Origin: JALSIF01 sp026981635 [NCBI: bacterium]
GTDB lineage: Bacteria; 4484-113; JALSIF01
Direction: 5' to 3'
Assembly (NCBI GenBank): GCA_026981635.1
Contig: JALSIF010000046.1
Location: 1-5,206, forward strand
Length of the DNA: 5,206 nucleotides
The notes under the pieces are model-generated. The model had not been told where the DNA came from. It saw nothing but the letters and a program-made list of their open reading frames with translations, and did not search any database. The translations under genes and the position numbers were made by a program. Position 1 is the first letter of the stretch; each line of letters begins with the position of its first letter. Positions 1-4,620 of the stretch are shown here, piece after piece.

Positions 1-2
1 TC

Positions 3-782
3 CCTTTGGTCAATCAGAAGCTGGCCGCAGAATCTCCCTTCCCCCTGCCGGTGGAGCTGCTCAGCCCGGACGAGGTTATCCCCTTGGACGAGCTCAGTTC
101 CACCAAGGCTTCCCGCTTCGCTAGGGAGACCAGACGCAAGCAGGAGGAGCTGGGGGGAGTAAATGAGCTGGCCCACCTGGAGCATGCCGAAGTGGTGGAG
201 GAGCTTTCCCCCAAGCTCAGGCACCTGAAAGAGGCGGAGGATGCCCTGGGAAACCTTTCCCAGGCGGTGGCCCGCCTCAGGGAGGGAGCCAGCCGCCGCC
301 ACCGCCAGGCGCTGGAGGAGATCAGCCAGCGCTTCGGCGAGCTCATCCGCCAGGTTTTCACCGACCGGACCTCAGCCCGGGTGAACCTGCTAGAGCCGGC
401 CTCTCCCCTGGAATCGCCGGTTGAGGTGGAGATTACCCTGCCCGGCAAGGAGCGCTCCACCCTGCGCCAGCTCTCCGGTGGTGAGCGGAGCCTCGCCTTC
501 ATCGCCCTCTTTCTGGCCATCAACCTGGTTCACCCGCTGGGCTTCGTGGTGATGGACGAGGCCGACAGCGCCCTGGACGAGGTGAATGTGGTGCGCTTTG
601 CTTCCCTGGTTAGAAACCTCACCGACCGCCTGCAGGTAATCCTCATCACCCACAACAAGGCCACCATGGAGTTTGCCGACCTCCTGGTGGGAGTGACCGC
701 CGCCAGCGACGGGGCCAGCATGGTGGTGCCGGTAAGCCTGGAGGAGGCCCGCCGCCTGGTGGAGCAGGCGGAGGCCGGCTGA
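3..782 (+). CDS. smc: Chromosome segregation protein SMC, C-terminal ATPase part (5' end outside window)
   Basis: SMC proteins are long coiled-coil ATPases that form dimers and, with ScpA/ScpB, compact and segregate the chromosome. Seen here, counting from the codon at base 6: the end of the descending coiled coil (about 35-118, including GGVNELA at 50-56, matching the family's LGPVN-type segment); the ABC signature LSGGE at 156-160; Walker B FVVMDE at 180-185 with D184/E185; the D-loop SALDE at 188-192; and the switch-histidine segment ITHNK at 214-218, followed by ATMEFAD and GVT, typical of SMC rather than RecN or SbcC. The frame is open to the window edge, so the TTG at base 6 is not a real start; the Walker A head, first coil and hinge lie upstream. 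Some positions diverge from the usual family text (LSGGERSL for LSGGEKAL, DEADSALDE for DEVDAALDE), so an SMC-like paralogue is possible. The C-terminus ends shortly after the ATPase fold, as is normal. Confidence 0.88.
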   Translation, partial: PLVNQKLAAESPFPLPVELLSPDEVIPLDELSSTKASRFARETRRKQEELGGVNELAHLEHAEVVEELSPKLRHLKEAEDALGNLSQAVARLREGASRRHRQALEEISQRFGELIRQVFTDRTSARVNLLEPASPLESPVEVEITLPGKERSTLRQLSGGERSLAFIALFLAINLVHPLGFVVMDEADSALDEVNVVRFASLVRNLTDRLQVILITHNKATMEFADLLVGVTAASDGASMVVPVSLEEARRLVEQAEAG

Positions 783-811
783 GAGAGCTTTCCTGGGGGT
801 AGAATCAATCC

Positions 812-1117
812 GTGGGCCTGAGCATCCCCGAGAGCGCCTACTCGGTCCTCAGCCGCGCCCTGGTTGAGACCCGCCGGCACATTGACCAGACCGCCCTCCG
901 GGTGGTGGAGAAGAGTGCCCGCGGCGAGCTGGATAGCCTGGTGGTGGACCAGCTGGAGCTTTCCCGCCAGGTCCTCTCCCTGCGCGCCCTGGTGCGGACG
1001 GCAAAGCTCCTTCAGCTTGCTGACAGGGAGATCCTGGACCTGCCCCTCAGGGCCCGCTATGAGATCCGCCGCTTCCCCTCAGAGGGCCGGCGCGGCCTGA
1101 TTGACCTCTACGCCTGA
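812..1117 (+). CDS. Small helical protein of unknown function downstream of smc
   Basis: I do not recognise this 101-residue product. It starts with GTG at 812, with a G-rich stretch (GGGGG, 795-799) about a dozen bases upstream as a weak SD sequence. The codons are strongly biased to G/C in the third position, like the neighbours, which argues for a real gene. The protein is charged and probably almost all alpha-helical, with long Leu/Val-rich amphipathic stretches (about 8-75), no signal peptide, no membrane segment and no cysteine. It ends in a basic segment (RYEIRRFPSEGRRG, about 81-94) and IDLYA. It follows the smc stop by 29 bases without an obvious terminator, so co-transcription is likely, and an accessory role to SMC is a possibility from position only. 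Its last 39 bases overlap the 3' end of the opposite-strand beta-helix gene. Confidence 0.7.
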   Translation: MGLSIPESAYSVLSRALVETRRHIDQTALRVVEKSARGELDSLVVDQLELSRQVLSLRALVRTAKLLQLADREILDLPLRARYEIRRFPSEGRRGLIDLYA

Positions 1118-2419
1118 CTCCTTCTCCCCGGTGGAGAAGGGGAGGGGCGGGGTGTACCACCCTCCATAGGCCCCCATGTCGCTCCTTGAGCCGTCGGGGT
1201 CAAAGATGTTTGGGTCCCCCGCGTCAATCAGGGGAGAATCTGGCCGGAGGTGAAAGTCAAACTCCGAGACGAAGCGGGGGTCAACCGATAGGTTTCCCCC
1301 CTTCCCCGTCTGGTCCTCAATGCCCAGGTATTCCCCCTCCCGGTTGCCATAGACATCGTTGTAGGCGAGGAATACCTGCTTGCTGTTGATCCACACCCCC
1401 ACCCGGGGAGCCACCCACTGGTAGCGGCTGCCGTTGAAGGCCACGATGTTGTTTACCATGTTCAGGGTTGAGGTGGGGTGCCAGGCGGCCACCCCCACAT
1501 TGCCGTGGTAGGCGATGACGTTGTTGTAGAGGTCCAGTCGGCCTCGGTCGGCGGCGATGGCCCCCCAGCCTAGGGTGTGGTGGATGCGATTGCGGCTGGC
1601 AAAGATGTAGGAGCTGCCAAAGGCCCCCAGCCCCTTCCAGTAGCCGCTCACCTCGTTGTCAATCACCACCGCCCGGCTGTCCCAGGTGGTGGCGATGCCC
1701 ACTCCCCGCCCCCTCAGCACCCGGTTGCGGTAGGCGAGGAGGAACCCTCCCCGGTAGAGGGTGATGCCGTCCCAGCCGTTGCGGGTGATCAGGTTGTCGT
1801 GGGCGACGATAAAGGCCCCCTCGCGGCCAAAGATGCCCCCCACCCCCACCACCACCCCCTGGGTGTCCCCTTCGTTGTCGCGGATCACCACCTGGTCAAT
1901 CTCCACCAGGCTCCGCCTCACCACCACCGCCGCATCGGCTGCCCGCCCGTCGGGGTCCCGCTTGCCGCCGGTAATGGTCAGGTTGGTGATCCTCACCCGG
2001 GGAGCATCCTCAATGTAGACCCCATATCCTGCCCCCGTCTCTAGCACCGTCAGCTCCCGGCCCGAGCCTTTCAGGGTTAGGCTCTTTCCCCGGATGACAA
2101 AGCCGGTGGTGGCCTCGGCCCCCTCGCCGGGGTCTAGGCAGTTGGCGCACACCGGATCGTGAAAGCTTTCCACCTCTGCCCGGTAGGTGCCGGGAAGGAG
2201 CTGGATCACCGCCCCGTCGGGTGCCCGCTCAATGGCCACCTCCAGGCTCCGGAAGGGATCGCCCTTGGTACCCGTCCCCACCTTTCCGTCCCCAAGGTCG
2301 TCCACATAGACCACCGGTGGACCCTGCTCCGGGAAGGCTTCCCCCCTGGGGTAGGCCGAAGACAGGGCTGAAAGCCCCACTGCCAGCACTAAGGTCCCAT
2401 AAACAGCGGAGATTCTCAT
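1079..2419 (-). CDS. Secreted right-handed parallel beta-helix protein
   Basis: A 446-residue exported protein of the pectate-lyase-like beta-helix superfamily, which includes polysaccharide lyases, hydrolases and binding proteins; the substrate cannot be told. Start chosen at the ATG at 2417-2419 because GGGAGGAGGG (plus-strand 2423-2432) lies just upstream and a signal peptide follows at once (MRISAVYGTLVLAVGLSALSS, 1-21, cut probably near residues 22-28). A TTG start 18 codons upstream would bury the signal peptide. Residues 37-82 (YVDD...GDPFRSLEVAIERAPDGAVIQLLPGTY) match the N-terminal cap of DUF1565-type helices. Repeating rungs with Asn ladders run from about 130 to 360 (DNLITRNGWDGI, RNRVLRGRGVGI, NNVIAYHGNVGV, NNIVAFNG, YNDVYGN). 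The end of the fold shows LRPDSPLIDAGDP (391-403) and DMGAYGG (414-420). A CxxC (91-94) may form a disulfide. The last 26 residues run through a hairpin repeat and the antisense of the neighbouring gene. No catalytic triad is obvious. Confidence 0.85.
   Translation of the reverse strand: MRISAVYGTLVLAVGLSALSSAYPRGEAFPEQGPPVVYVDDLGDGKVGTGTKGDPFRSLEVAIERAPDGAVIQLLPGTYRAEVESFHDPVCANCLDPGEGAEATTGFVIRGKSLTLKGSGRELTVLETGAGYGVYIEDAPRVRITNLTITGGKRDPDGRAADAAVVVRRSLVEIDQVVIRDNEGDTQGVVVGVGGIFGREGAFIVAHDNLITRNGWDGITLYRGGFLLAYRNRVLRGRGVGIATTWDSRAVVIDNEVSGYWKGLGAFGSSYIFASRNRIHHTLGWGAIAADRGRLDLYNNVIAYHGNVGVAAWHPTSTLNMVNNIVAFNGSRYQWVAPRVGVWINSKQVFLAYNDVYGNREGEYLGIEDQTGKGGNLSVDPRFVSEFDFHLRPDSPLIDAGDPNIFDPDGSRSDMGAYGGWYTPPLPFSTGEKESGVEVNQAAPAL
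1118..1142. repeat. GC-rich hairpin palindrome at the convergent gene ends
   Basis: CTCCTTCTCC (1118-1127) pairs with GGAGAAGGGG (1133-1142) around the loop CCGGT, giving ten pairs with one T-G wobble. It begins right after the stop of the small plus-strand gene, so it may end or protect that transcript, but no T-run follows on either strand, so it is not a classical intrinsic terminator. It lies inside the coding frame of the minus-strand beta-helix gene (residues about 426-434). Hairpins of this composition, followed by G-rich sequence (GGAGGGGCGGGG), are often dispersed repeats; only this one copy is visible here. Confidence 0.55.
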
Positions 2420-2422
2420 GCG

Positions 2423-2432
2423 CCCTCCTCCC
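2423..2432 (-). promoter_or_regulatory. Ribosome binding site deciding the beta-helix start
   Basis: Read on the minus strand this is GGGAGGAGGG, three bases before the ATG at 2419 (GGAGG core about 5-6 bases away). It picks this ATG over the in-frame TTG at 2473 and ATG at 2443, and the hydrophobic signal peptide begins directly after it. Confidence 0.75.
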
Positions 2433-2466
2433 GCAGAAATCATCGGGGGAATTTTGCCAAAAAGCC

Positions 2467-2495
2467 TTGACAAGCTTCGCAGAGTACTCTAAGAT
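2467..2495 (+). promoter_or_regulatory. Sigma70-type promoter of the membrane protein operon
   Basis: An exact TTGACA -35 box (2467-2472) is followed, after a 17-base spacer, by TAAGAT (2490-2495), a good -10 box. Transcription would start near 2502, leaving a leader of about 22 bases before the ATG at 2525. The -10 box lies inside the perfect inverted repeat at 2481-2507, so a protein bound there would block RNA polymerase. Confidence 0.75.
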
Positions 2496-2507
2496 TTAGA
2501 GTACTCT
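2481..2507. promoter_or_regulatory. Perfect 27-base inverted repeat, probable repressor operator
   Basis: The arms AGAGTACTCTAA (2481-2492) and TTAGAGTACTCT (2496-2507) are exact reverse complements around the centre GAT. In addition, the 10-base core AGAGTACTCT in each arm (2481-2490 and 2498-2507) is itself a palindrome, so the site can be read as two complete dimer sites whose centres are 17 bases apart. It covers the -10 box and the expected transcription start of the plus-strand operon. The nearest candidate ligand is the winged-helix regulator at 3736-4062, the last gene of the same operon, which suggests negative autoregulation. The site is exact from the sequence; the pairing with that regulator is inference. 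Confidence 0.75.
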
Positions 2508-2514
2508 ATCCCAA
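2486..2514 (-). promoter_or_regulatory. Possible weak divergent promoter for the beta-helix gene
   Basis: On the minus strand, TTGGGA (plus 2509-2514) and TAGAGT (plus 2486-2491) are separated by 17 bases; each matches four of six consensus bases. It would overlap the plus-strand promoter face to face and span most of the inverted repeat, leaving a leader of about 60 bases before the ATG at 2419. The match is weak and could be chance. Confidence 0.25.
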
Positions 2515-2520
2515 GGAGGT
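2513..2520 (+). promoter_or_regulatory. Strong ribosome binding site of the first membrane gene
   Basis: AAGGAGGT is a near-perfect anti-16S match four bases before the ATG at 2525. The second membrane gene carries the same CCAAGGAGG string (3130-3138), seven bases before its ATG, so the duplicated unit probably included the translation signal. Confidence 0.8.
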
Positions 2521-2524
2521 TGTC

Positions 2525-3106
2525 ATGGTTCAGGAGAGTTCAGGAATCGGCGACCTCACCTACGTGAGGCAGGTGGTGGAGCGGGCTGGCGACCGCTCCG
2601 TCACTCCCCCCGCCTGCATGTACATGTGGGCGGTGATTGTGCTGGCGGGCTTTGCCCTGTTTGACCTTGCGCCCCGCTACGGACTTCTCTACTGGCTGGC
2701 CATGCCGGTGGTGGGGGCGGTGGCCTCCGTCTTCATCGGCAGAAGCTACCGCCGGGCGCTGGGGATAAGGGACCGCCGACTGGGACTGAGGATCGGCTCC
2801 CACTGGTTCACCTTCCTTTTGGGCTACCTGATGCTCTTGGTGCTACCCCTTACCGGCCAGATCACCTGGCCCATCTTCGGGGTGCTGATGATGCTGCTTA
2901 CCTCCCTCTTCTTCCTTACCGCCTCCTTCCACCTTGACCGCCGCTACTTGCCCCTGGGCATCGTTACTGCCCTCATCTACCTGGCCCTGCTTTTCCTGCC
3001 CATCTTCAGCTGGACTCTGATTGGGGCGGTCTTTGCCGCCGGCTTCGTCATGGCAGGCTGGCTGGCCGGCGCCAGCCGCACTTCTGCTCACACTGGGGGG
3101 GAGTAG
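2525..3106 (+). CDS. Uncharacterised six-helix membrane protein, paralogue 1
   Basis: A 193-residue integral membrane protein that I cannot assign to a characterised family. Seen: a soluble N-terminus of about 29 residues carrying GIGDLTYVRQVVE (7-19) and DRSVTPP (23-29), then six likely membrane segments (about 30-48, 54-72, 93-110, 115-134, 141-159, 162-181). A basic loop at 73-93 (RSYRRALGIRDRRLGLRIGSH) between helices 2 and 3 is probably cytoplasmic by the positive-inside rule, which also puts the N-terminus inside. A short polar tail follows. There is no signal peptide, nucleotide-binding motif or clear transporter signature. It is first in a three-gene operon under the TTGACA/TAAGAT promoter and is a tandem paralogue of the next gene (about 45% identical over the first 160 residues, no gap, counted by hand). 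Coupling to a winged-helix regulator suggests a stress- or ligand-responsive membrane function; the role itself is unknown. Confidence 0.85.
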   Translation: MVQESSGIGDLTYVRQVVERAGDRSVTPPACMYMWAVIVLAGFALFDLAPRYGLLYWLAMPVVGAVASVFIGRSYRRALGIRDRRLGLRIGSHWFTFLLGYLMLLVLPLTGQITWPIFGVLMMLLTSLFFLTASFHLDRRYLPLGIVTALIYLALLFLPIFSWTLIGAVFAAGFVMAGWLAGASRTSAHTGGE

Positions 3107-3145
3107 TAGGGTTGCCAGTCAAACCCCATCCAAGGAGGAACTGAA

Positions 3146-3736
3146 ATGGAACAGAGGACGACAGGTATAAGTGACCTCTCCTACGTGAGGGAGGTGGTTG
3201 AGCAGGTGGAGGATCGTCCCATCACCCCGCCCATCATCTTTTACCTGTGGGCGCTCATTGTCCTTGGCGGCTACCTGGTGGACCACTTCCAGCATTCTCT
3301 CGTTTTCAGCTACTGGACGGTGGTCCCCCTGCTGGGGGCCATCCTCAGTGCCTACCTGGGCAACCGCTACTGGCGGAATCTGGGCATCCAGGCCCGCCGG
3401 CTGGGTCGCCGCTACGGCCTCCACTGGCTGATCTTCTTTGCCGGCTTTGGGCTGCTTCTTCCCGCCGTCAAGGCCGGGCAGATGGACTGGCATGCCTTTG
3501 GCGTGATGGTGATGCTGCTTGTGGCCCTCTTCTACCTGCTTGCCGCCCTCCACTTGGACGGCCGCTTCCTGCTGGTCGGCCTGGTGCTGGTGGGAGCCTA
3601 CCTGACCATGCTCTACTTTCCGGCCGTAAGTGGTGTGGTGCTCATCGGTGCAGTGGTGGGAGCCCTGGTGCTGACCGGGCTGATCATCCAGTTCTCCGGC
3701 TCCTATGCCAGGTCCCTGGCTGGGAGGAGGGAGTGA
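3146..3736 (+). CDS. Uncharacterised six-helix membrane protein, paralogue 2
   Basis: A 196-residue integral membrane protein with the same plan as its upstream neighbour: a cytoplasmic N-terminus with GISDLSYVREVVE (7-19) and DRPITPP (23-29), six likely membrane segments (about 30-48, 54-72, 94-110, 116-135, 141-158, 162-182), and the basic loop YWRNLGIQARRLGRRYGLHW (75-94). Residues kept in both copies include Y33, W35, P61, G64, R77, LGI 79-81, RRLG 84-87, HW 93-94, GQ 111-112, W115, FGV 118-120, HLD 136-138 and P159. The two diverge most in the helix 1-2 loop (43-55), the end of helix 3 and the last 35 residues, where this copy ends in a basic tail (SYARSLAGRRE). It starts 39 bases after paralogue 1, with AAGGAGG (3132-3138) seven bases upstream of its ATG. 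Its stop overlaps the regulator start by one base. A heteromeric pair is plausible but not shown. Confidence 0.85.
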   Translation: MEQRTTGISDLSYVREVVEQVEDRPITPPIIFYLWALIVLGGYLVDHFQHSLVFSYWTVVPLLGAILSAYLGNRYWRNLGIQARRLGRRYGLHWLIFFAGFGLLLPAVKAGQMDWHAFGVMVMLLVALFYLLAALHLDGRFLLVGLVLVGAYLTMLYFPAVSGVVLIGAVVGALVLTGLIIQFSGSYARSLAGRRE

Positions 3737-4062
3737 TGGCGGTGCGGGAGGAAGGCTCTCCCCAGAAGATCAACTCCGGTCTGGACCGGCTGCTGGAGCA
3801 CCGCACCCGCCTGGCTGCCCTGGTGCTGCTTACCCACTTTGACGAGCTGAGTTTCGTGCGCCTGCGCGACGACCTGGGGGAGACCGACGGCAACCTGGGC
3901 GCCCACCTGCGGAAGCTGGAGGAGGCCGGCTACATTGATGTGCGCAAGGAGTTTCAGGGGCGAAAGCCCATCACCTGGTACTCCATAACCAACCGGGGCC
4001 GCGAGGCCCTGCGCAAGCACCTTGCCACCCTGGAGCGACTCATCCAGGAGGCCAAGGTCTAG
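3736..4062 (+). CDS. Winged-helix transcriptional regulator (HTH_34 type)
   Basis: A 108-residue DNA-binding protein consisting of little more than one winged helix-turn-helix domain. Seen: LDRLLEHRTRLAALVLLTHFDELSF (about 16-40) as the first helices; VRLRDDLGETDGNLGAHLRKLEEAGYIDV (41-69), the helix-turn-helix with the family's TDGNLxxHLxxLEEAGY text; the wing KEFQGRKPITWYSIT (71-85); then NRGREALRKHLATLERLI (86-103), a C-terminal dimerisation helix. This matches the PF13601-like group, relatives of ArsR/MarR. No cysteines or metal-site clusters are present, so a metal sensor of the ArsR kind is unlikely. The start at 3736 shares one base with the preceding stop (TGATG), with GGAGG upstream inside that gene, so translation is coupled. 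An upstream in-frame extension to 3247 is only a shadow of the membrane gene. It probably binds the inverted repeat at 2481-2507 and represses its own operon (inference). Confidence 0.88.
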   Translation: MAVREEGSPQKINSGLDRLLEHRTRLAALVLLTHFDELSFVRLRDDLGETDGNLGAHLRKLEEAGYIDVRKEFQGRKPITWYSITNRGREALRKHLATLERLIQEAKV

Positions 4063-4075
4063 CCTCTTTCCAATG

Positions 4076-4118
4076 AAAAGCGGGGGAGGGCTGGTTCAGC
4101 TCTCCCCCGCCTGCTTTT
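4076..4118. terminator. Bidirectional intrinsic terminator between convergent operons
   Basis: A stem of 14 pairs (4080-4093 with 4097-4110, one G-T wobble) closes on the three-base loop GTT, with a GGGGG/CCCCC core. On the minus strand the stem is followed at once by TTTT (plus AAAA, 4076-4079). On the plus strand TTTT follows after CTGC (4115-4118). It can therefore end both the membrane-regulator operon and the thiolase-DinB operon. The stop codon of the DinB gene (4096-4098) lies at the loop, so the terminator includes that gene's last codons. Confidence 0.85.
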
Positions 4119-4605
4119 CGGGGCGAGGGAAGCCGTAAAGCTCCAGGGTCCCCATCTCCTCACCCAGTTGCTTCAGGTAGTGGAAGAGCTGGTGGCGGTG
4201 GCTTGACATGTGCTCAAAGCCAAACAGCAGCAGTTCTCCGATGCGCTGGCGGCCAAAGATGGGATGGTCCACCTGCCGGTCAAACTTCTCCTCGGGAATC
4301 TCCTCAAGCACCCTGAGGTTTTCCTCCGCCACCTGGCGAAGCTTCTTTATCGCCTCCCCCGGGGTCATCCATCCCTCCTCTGCCCGGGGCATCCGCCTCA
4401 CCTCTTCCTCACTGGGGGGAGGTGTCTTGACGAAGCGGGTGGGGAAGTTCATGCTCTCCACCAGGTGGTTTAGTAGCTGGCCCAGCTTCATAGTGGTGGG
4501 GCAGGGGGTCCAGTCAAGCTTTTCCTCGGGCACCCTTTTGAAGAGTTCCTCCAGGCCGAAGGTGTAGCGGCGGTAGAGCCTGGTTAGATAGTCCTTGATC
4601 TGCAT
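4096..4605 (-). CDS. DinB-family four-helix metal-binding protein
   Basis: A 169-residue cytoplasmic protein of the DinB/YfiT-like superfamily: four-helix bundles that bind a divalent metal through three histidines and, in characterised members, act as thiol-dependent transferases or related enzymes; most are uncharacterised. Seen: an N-terminal helix (about 1-24), VPEEKLDWTPCPTTMKLGQLLNHLVE (25-50) with the likely ligand H47, the second half with helices around 82-103, and EHMSSHRHQLFHYLKQLG (131-148) holding H132 and H136, the family's HxxxH pair. The usual triad therefore appears complete. Length is typical. The ATG at 4605 is supported by AAGGAGG (plus 4611-4617) five bases upstream. It starts 15 bases after the thiolase stop, so the two are almost certainly co-transcribed, and a terminator overlaps its end. 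Whether it serves thiol or acyl-CoA chemistry with the thiolase is inference from position only. Confidence 0.85.
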   Translation of the reverse strand: MQIKDYLTRLYRRYTFGLEELFKRVPEEKLDWTPCPTTMKLGQLLNHLVESMNFPTRFVKTPPPSEEEVRRMPRAEEGWMTPGEAIKKLRQVAEENLRVLEEIPEEKFDRQVDHPIFGRQRIGELLLFGFEHMSSHRHQLFHYLKQLGEEMGTLELYGFPRPEKQAGES

Positions 4606-4610
4606 CCCGT

Positions 4611-4617
4611 CCTCCTT
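4611..4617 (-). promoter_or_regulatory. Ribosome binding site of the DinB gene in the thiolase-DinB gap
   Basis: AAGGAGG on the minus strand, five bases before the ATG at 4605, sits inside the 15-base gap after the thiolase stop. There is no room for a separate promoter in the gap, which supports a single transcript. Confidence 0.75.
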
Positions 4618-4620
4618 GCC

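Noticed and set aside
14-523. Open frame on the minus strand inside smc
   Set aside because: Arg/Ser-rich low-complexity translation typical of the antisense of a GC-rich gene; the plus-strand frame has clear SMC motifs.
1118-1142. Hairpin as a classical intrinsic terminator
   Set aside because: No T-run follows the stem on either strand, so it is listed as a repeat or hairpin instead.
1577-2044. 155-codon plus-strand frame inside the beta-helix gene
   Set aside because: Pro/His/Val-rich translation is a shadow of the beta-helix repeats; no SD sequence and no family motif.
2452-2462. Short palindrome TTTTG-C-CAAAA in the beta-helix leader
   Set aside because: Only five bases per arm and A/T-rich; could be chance and does not resemble the main operator.
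2420-2473. 18-codon N-terminal extension of the beta-helix protein from a TTG
   Set aside because: It would place a charged stretch before the signal peptide, and the strong SD sequence at 2423-2432 would be internal.
3247-3735. N-terminal extension of the winged-helix regulator back to 3247
   Set aside because: This stretch is the out-of-frame shadow of the second membrane gene; the start at 3736 has an SD sequence, a TGATG overlap and the right family length.
4208-4567. Plus-strand frames opposite the DinB gene
   Set aside because: Ser-rich antisense translation without motifs; the minus-strand frame has the DinB histidines and a good SD sequence.
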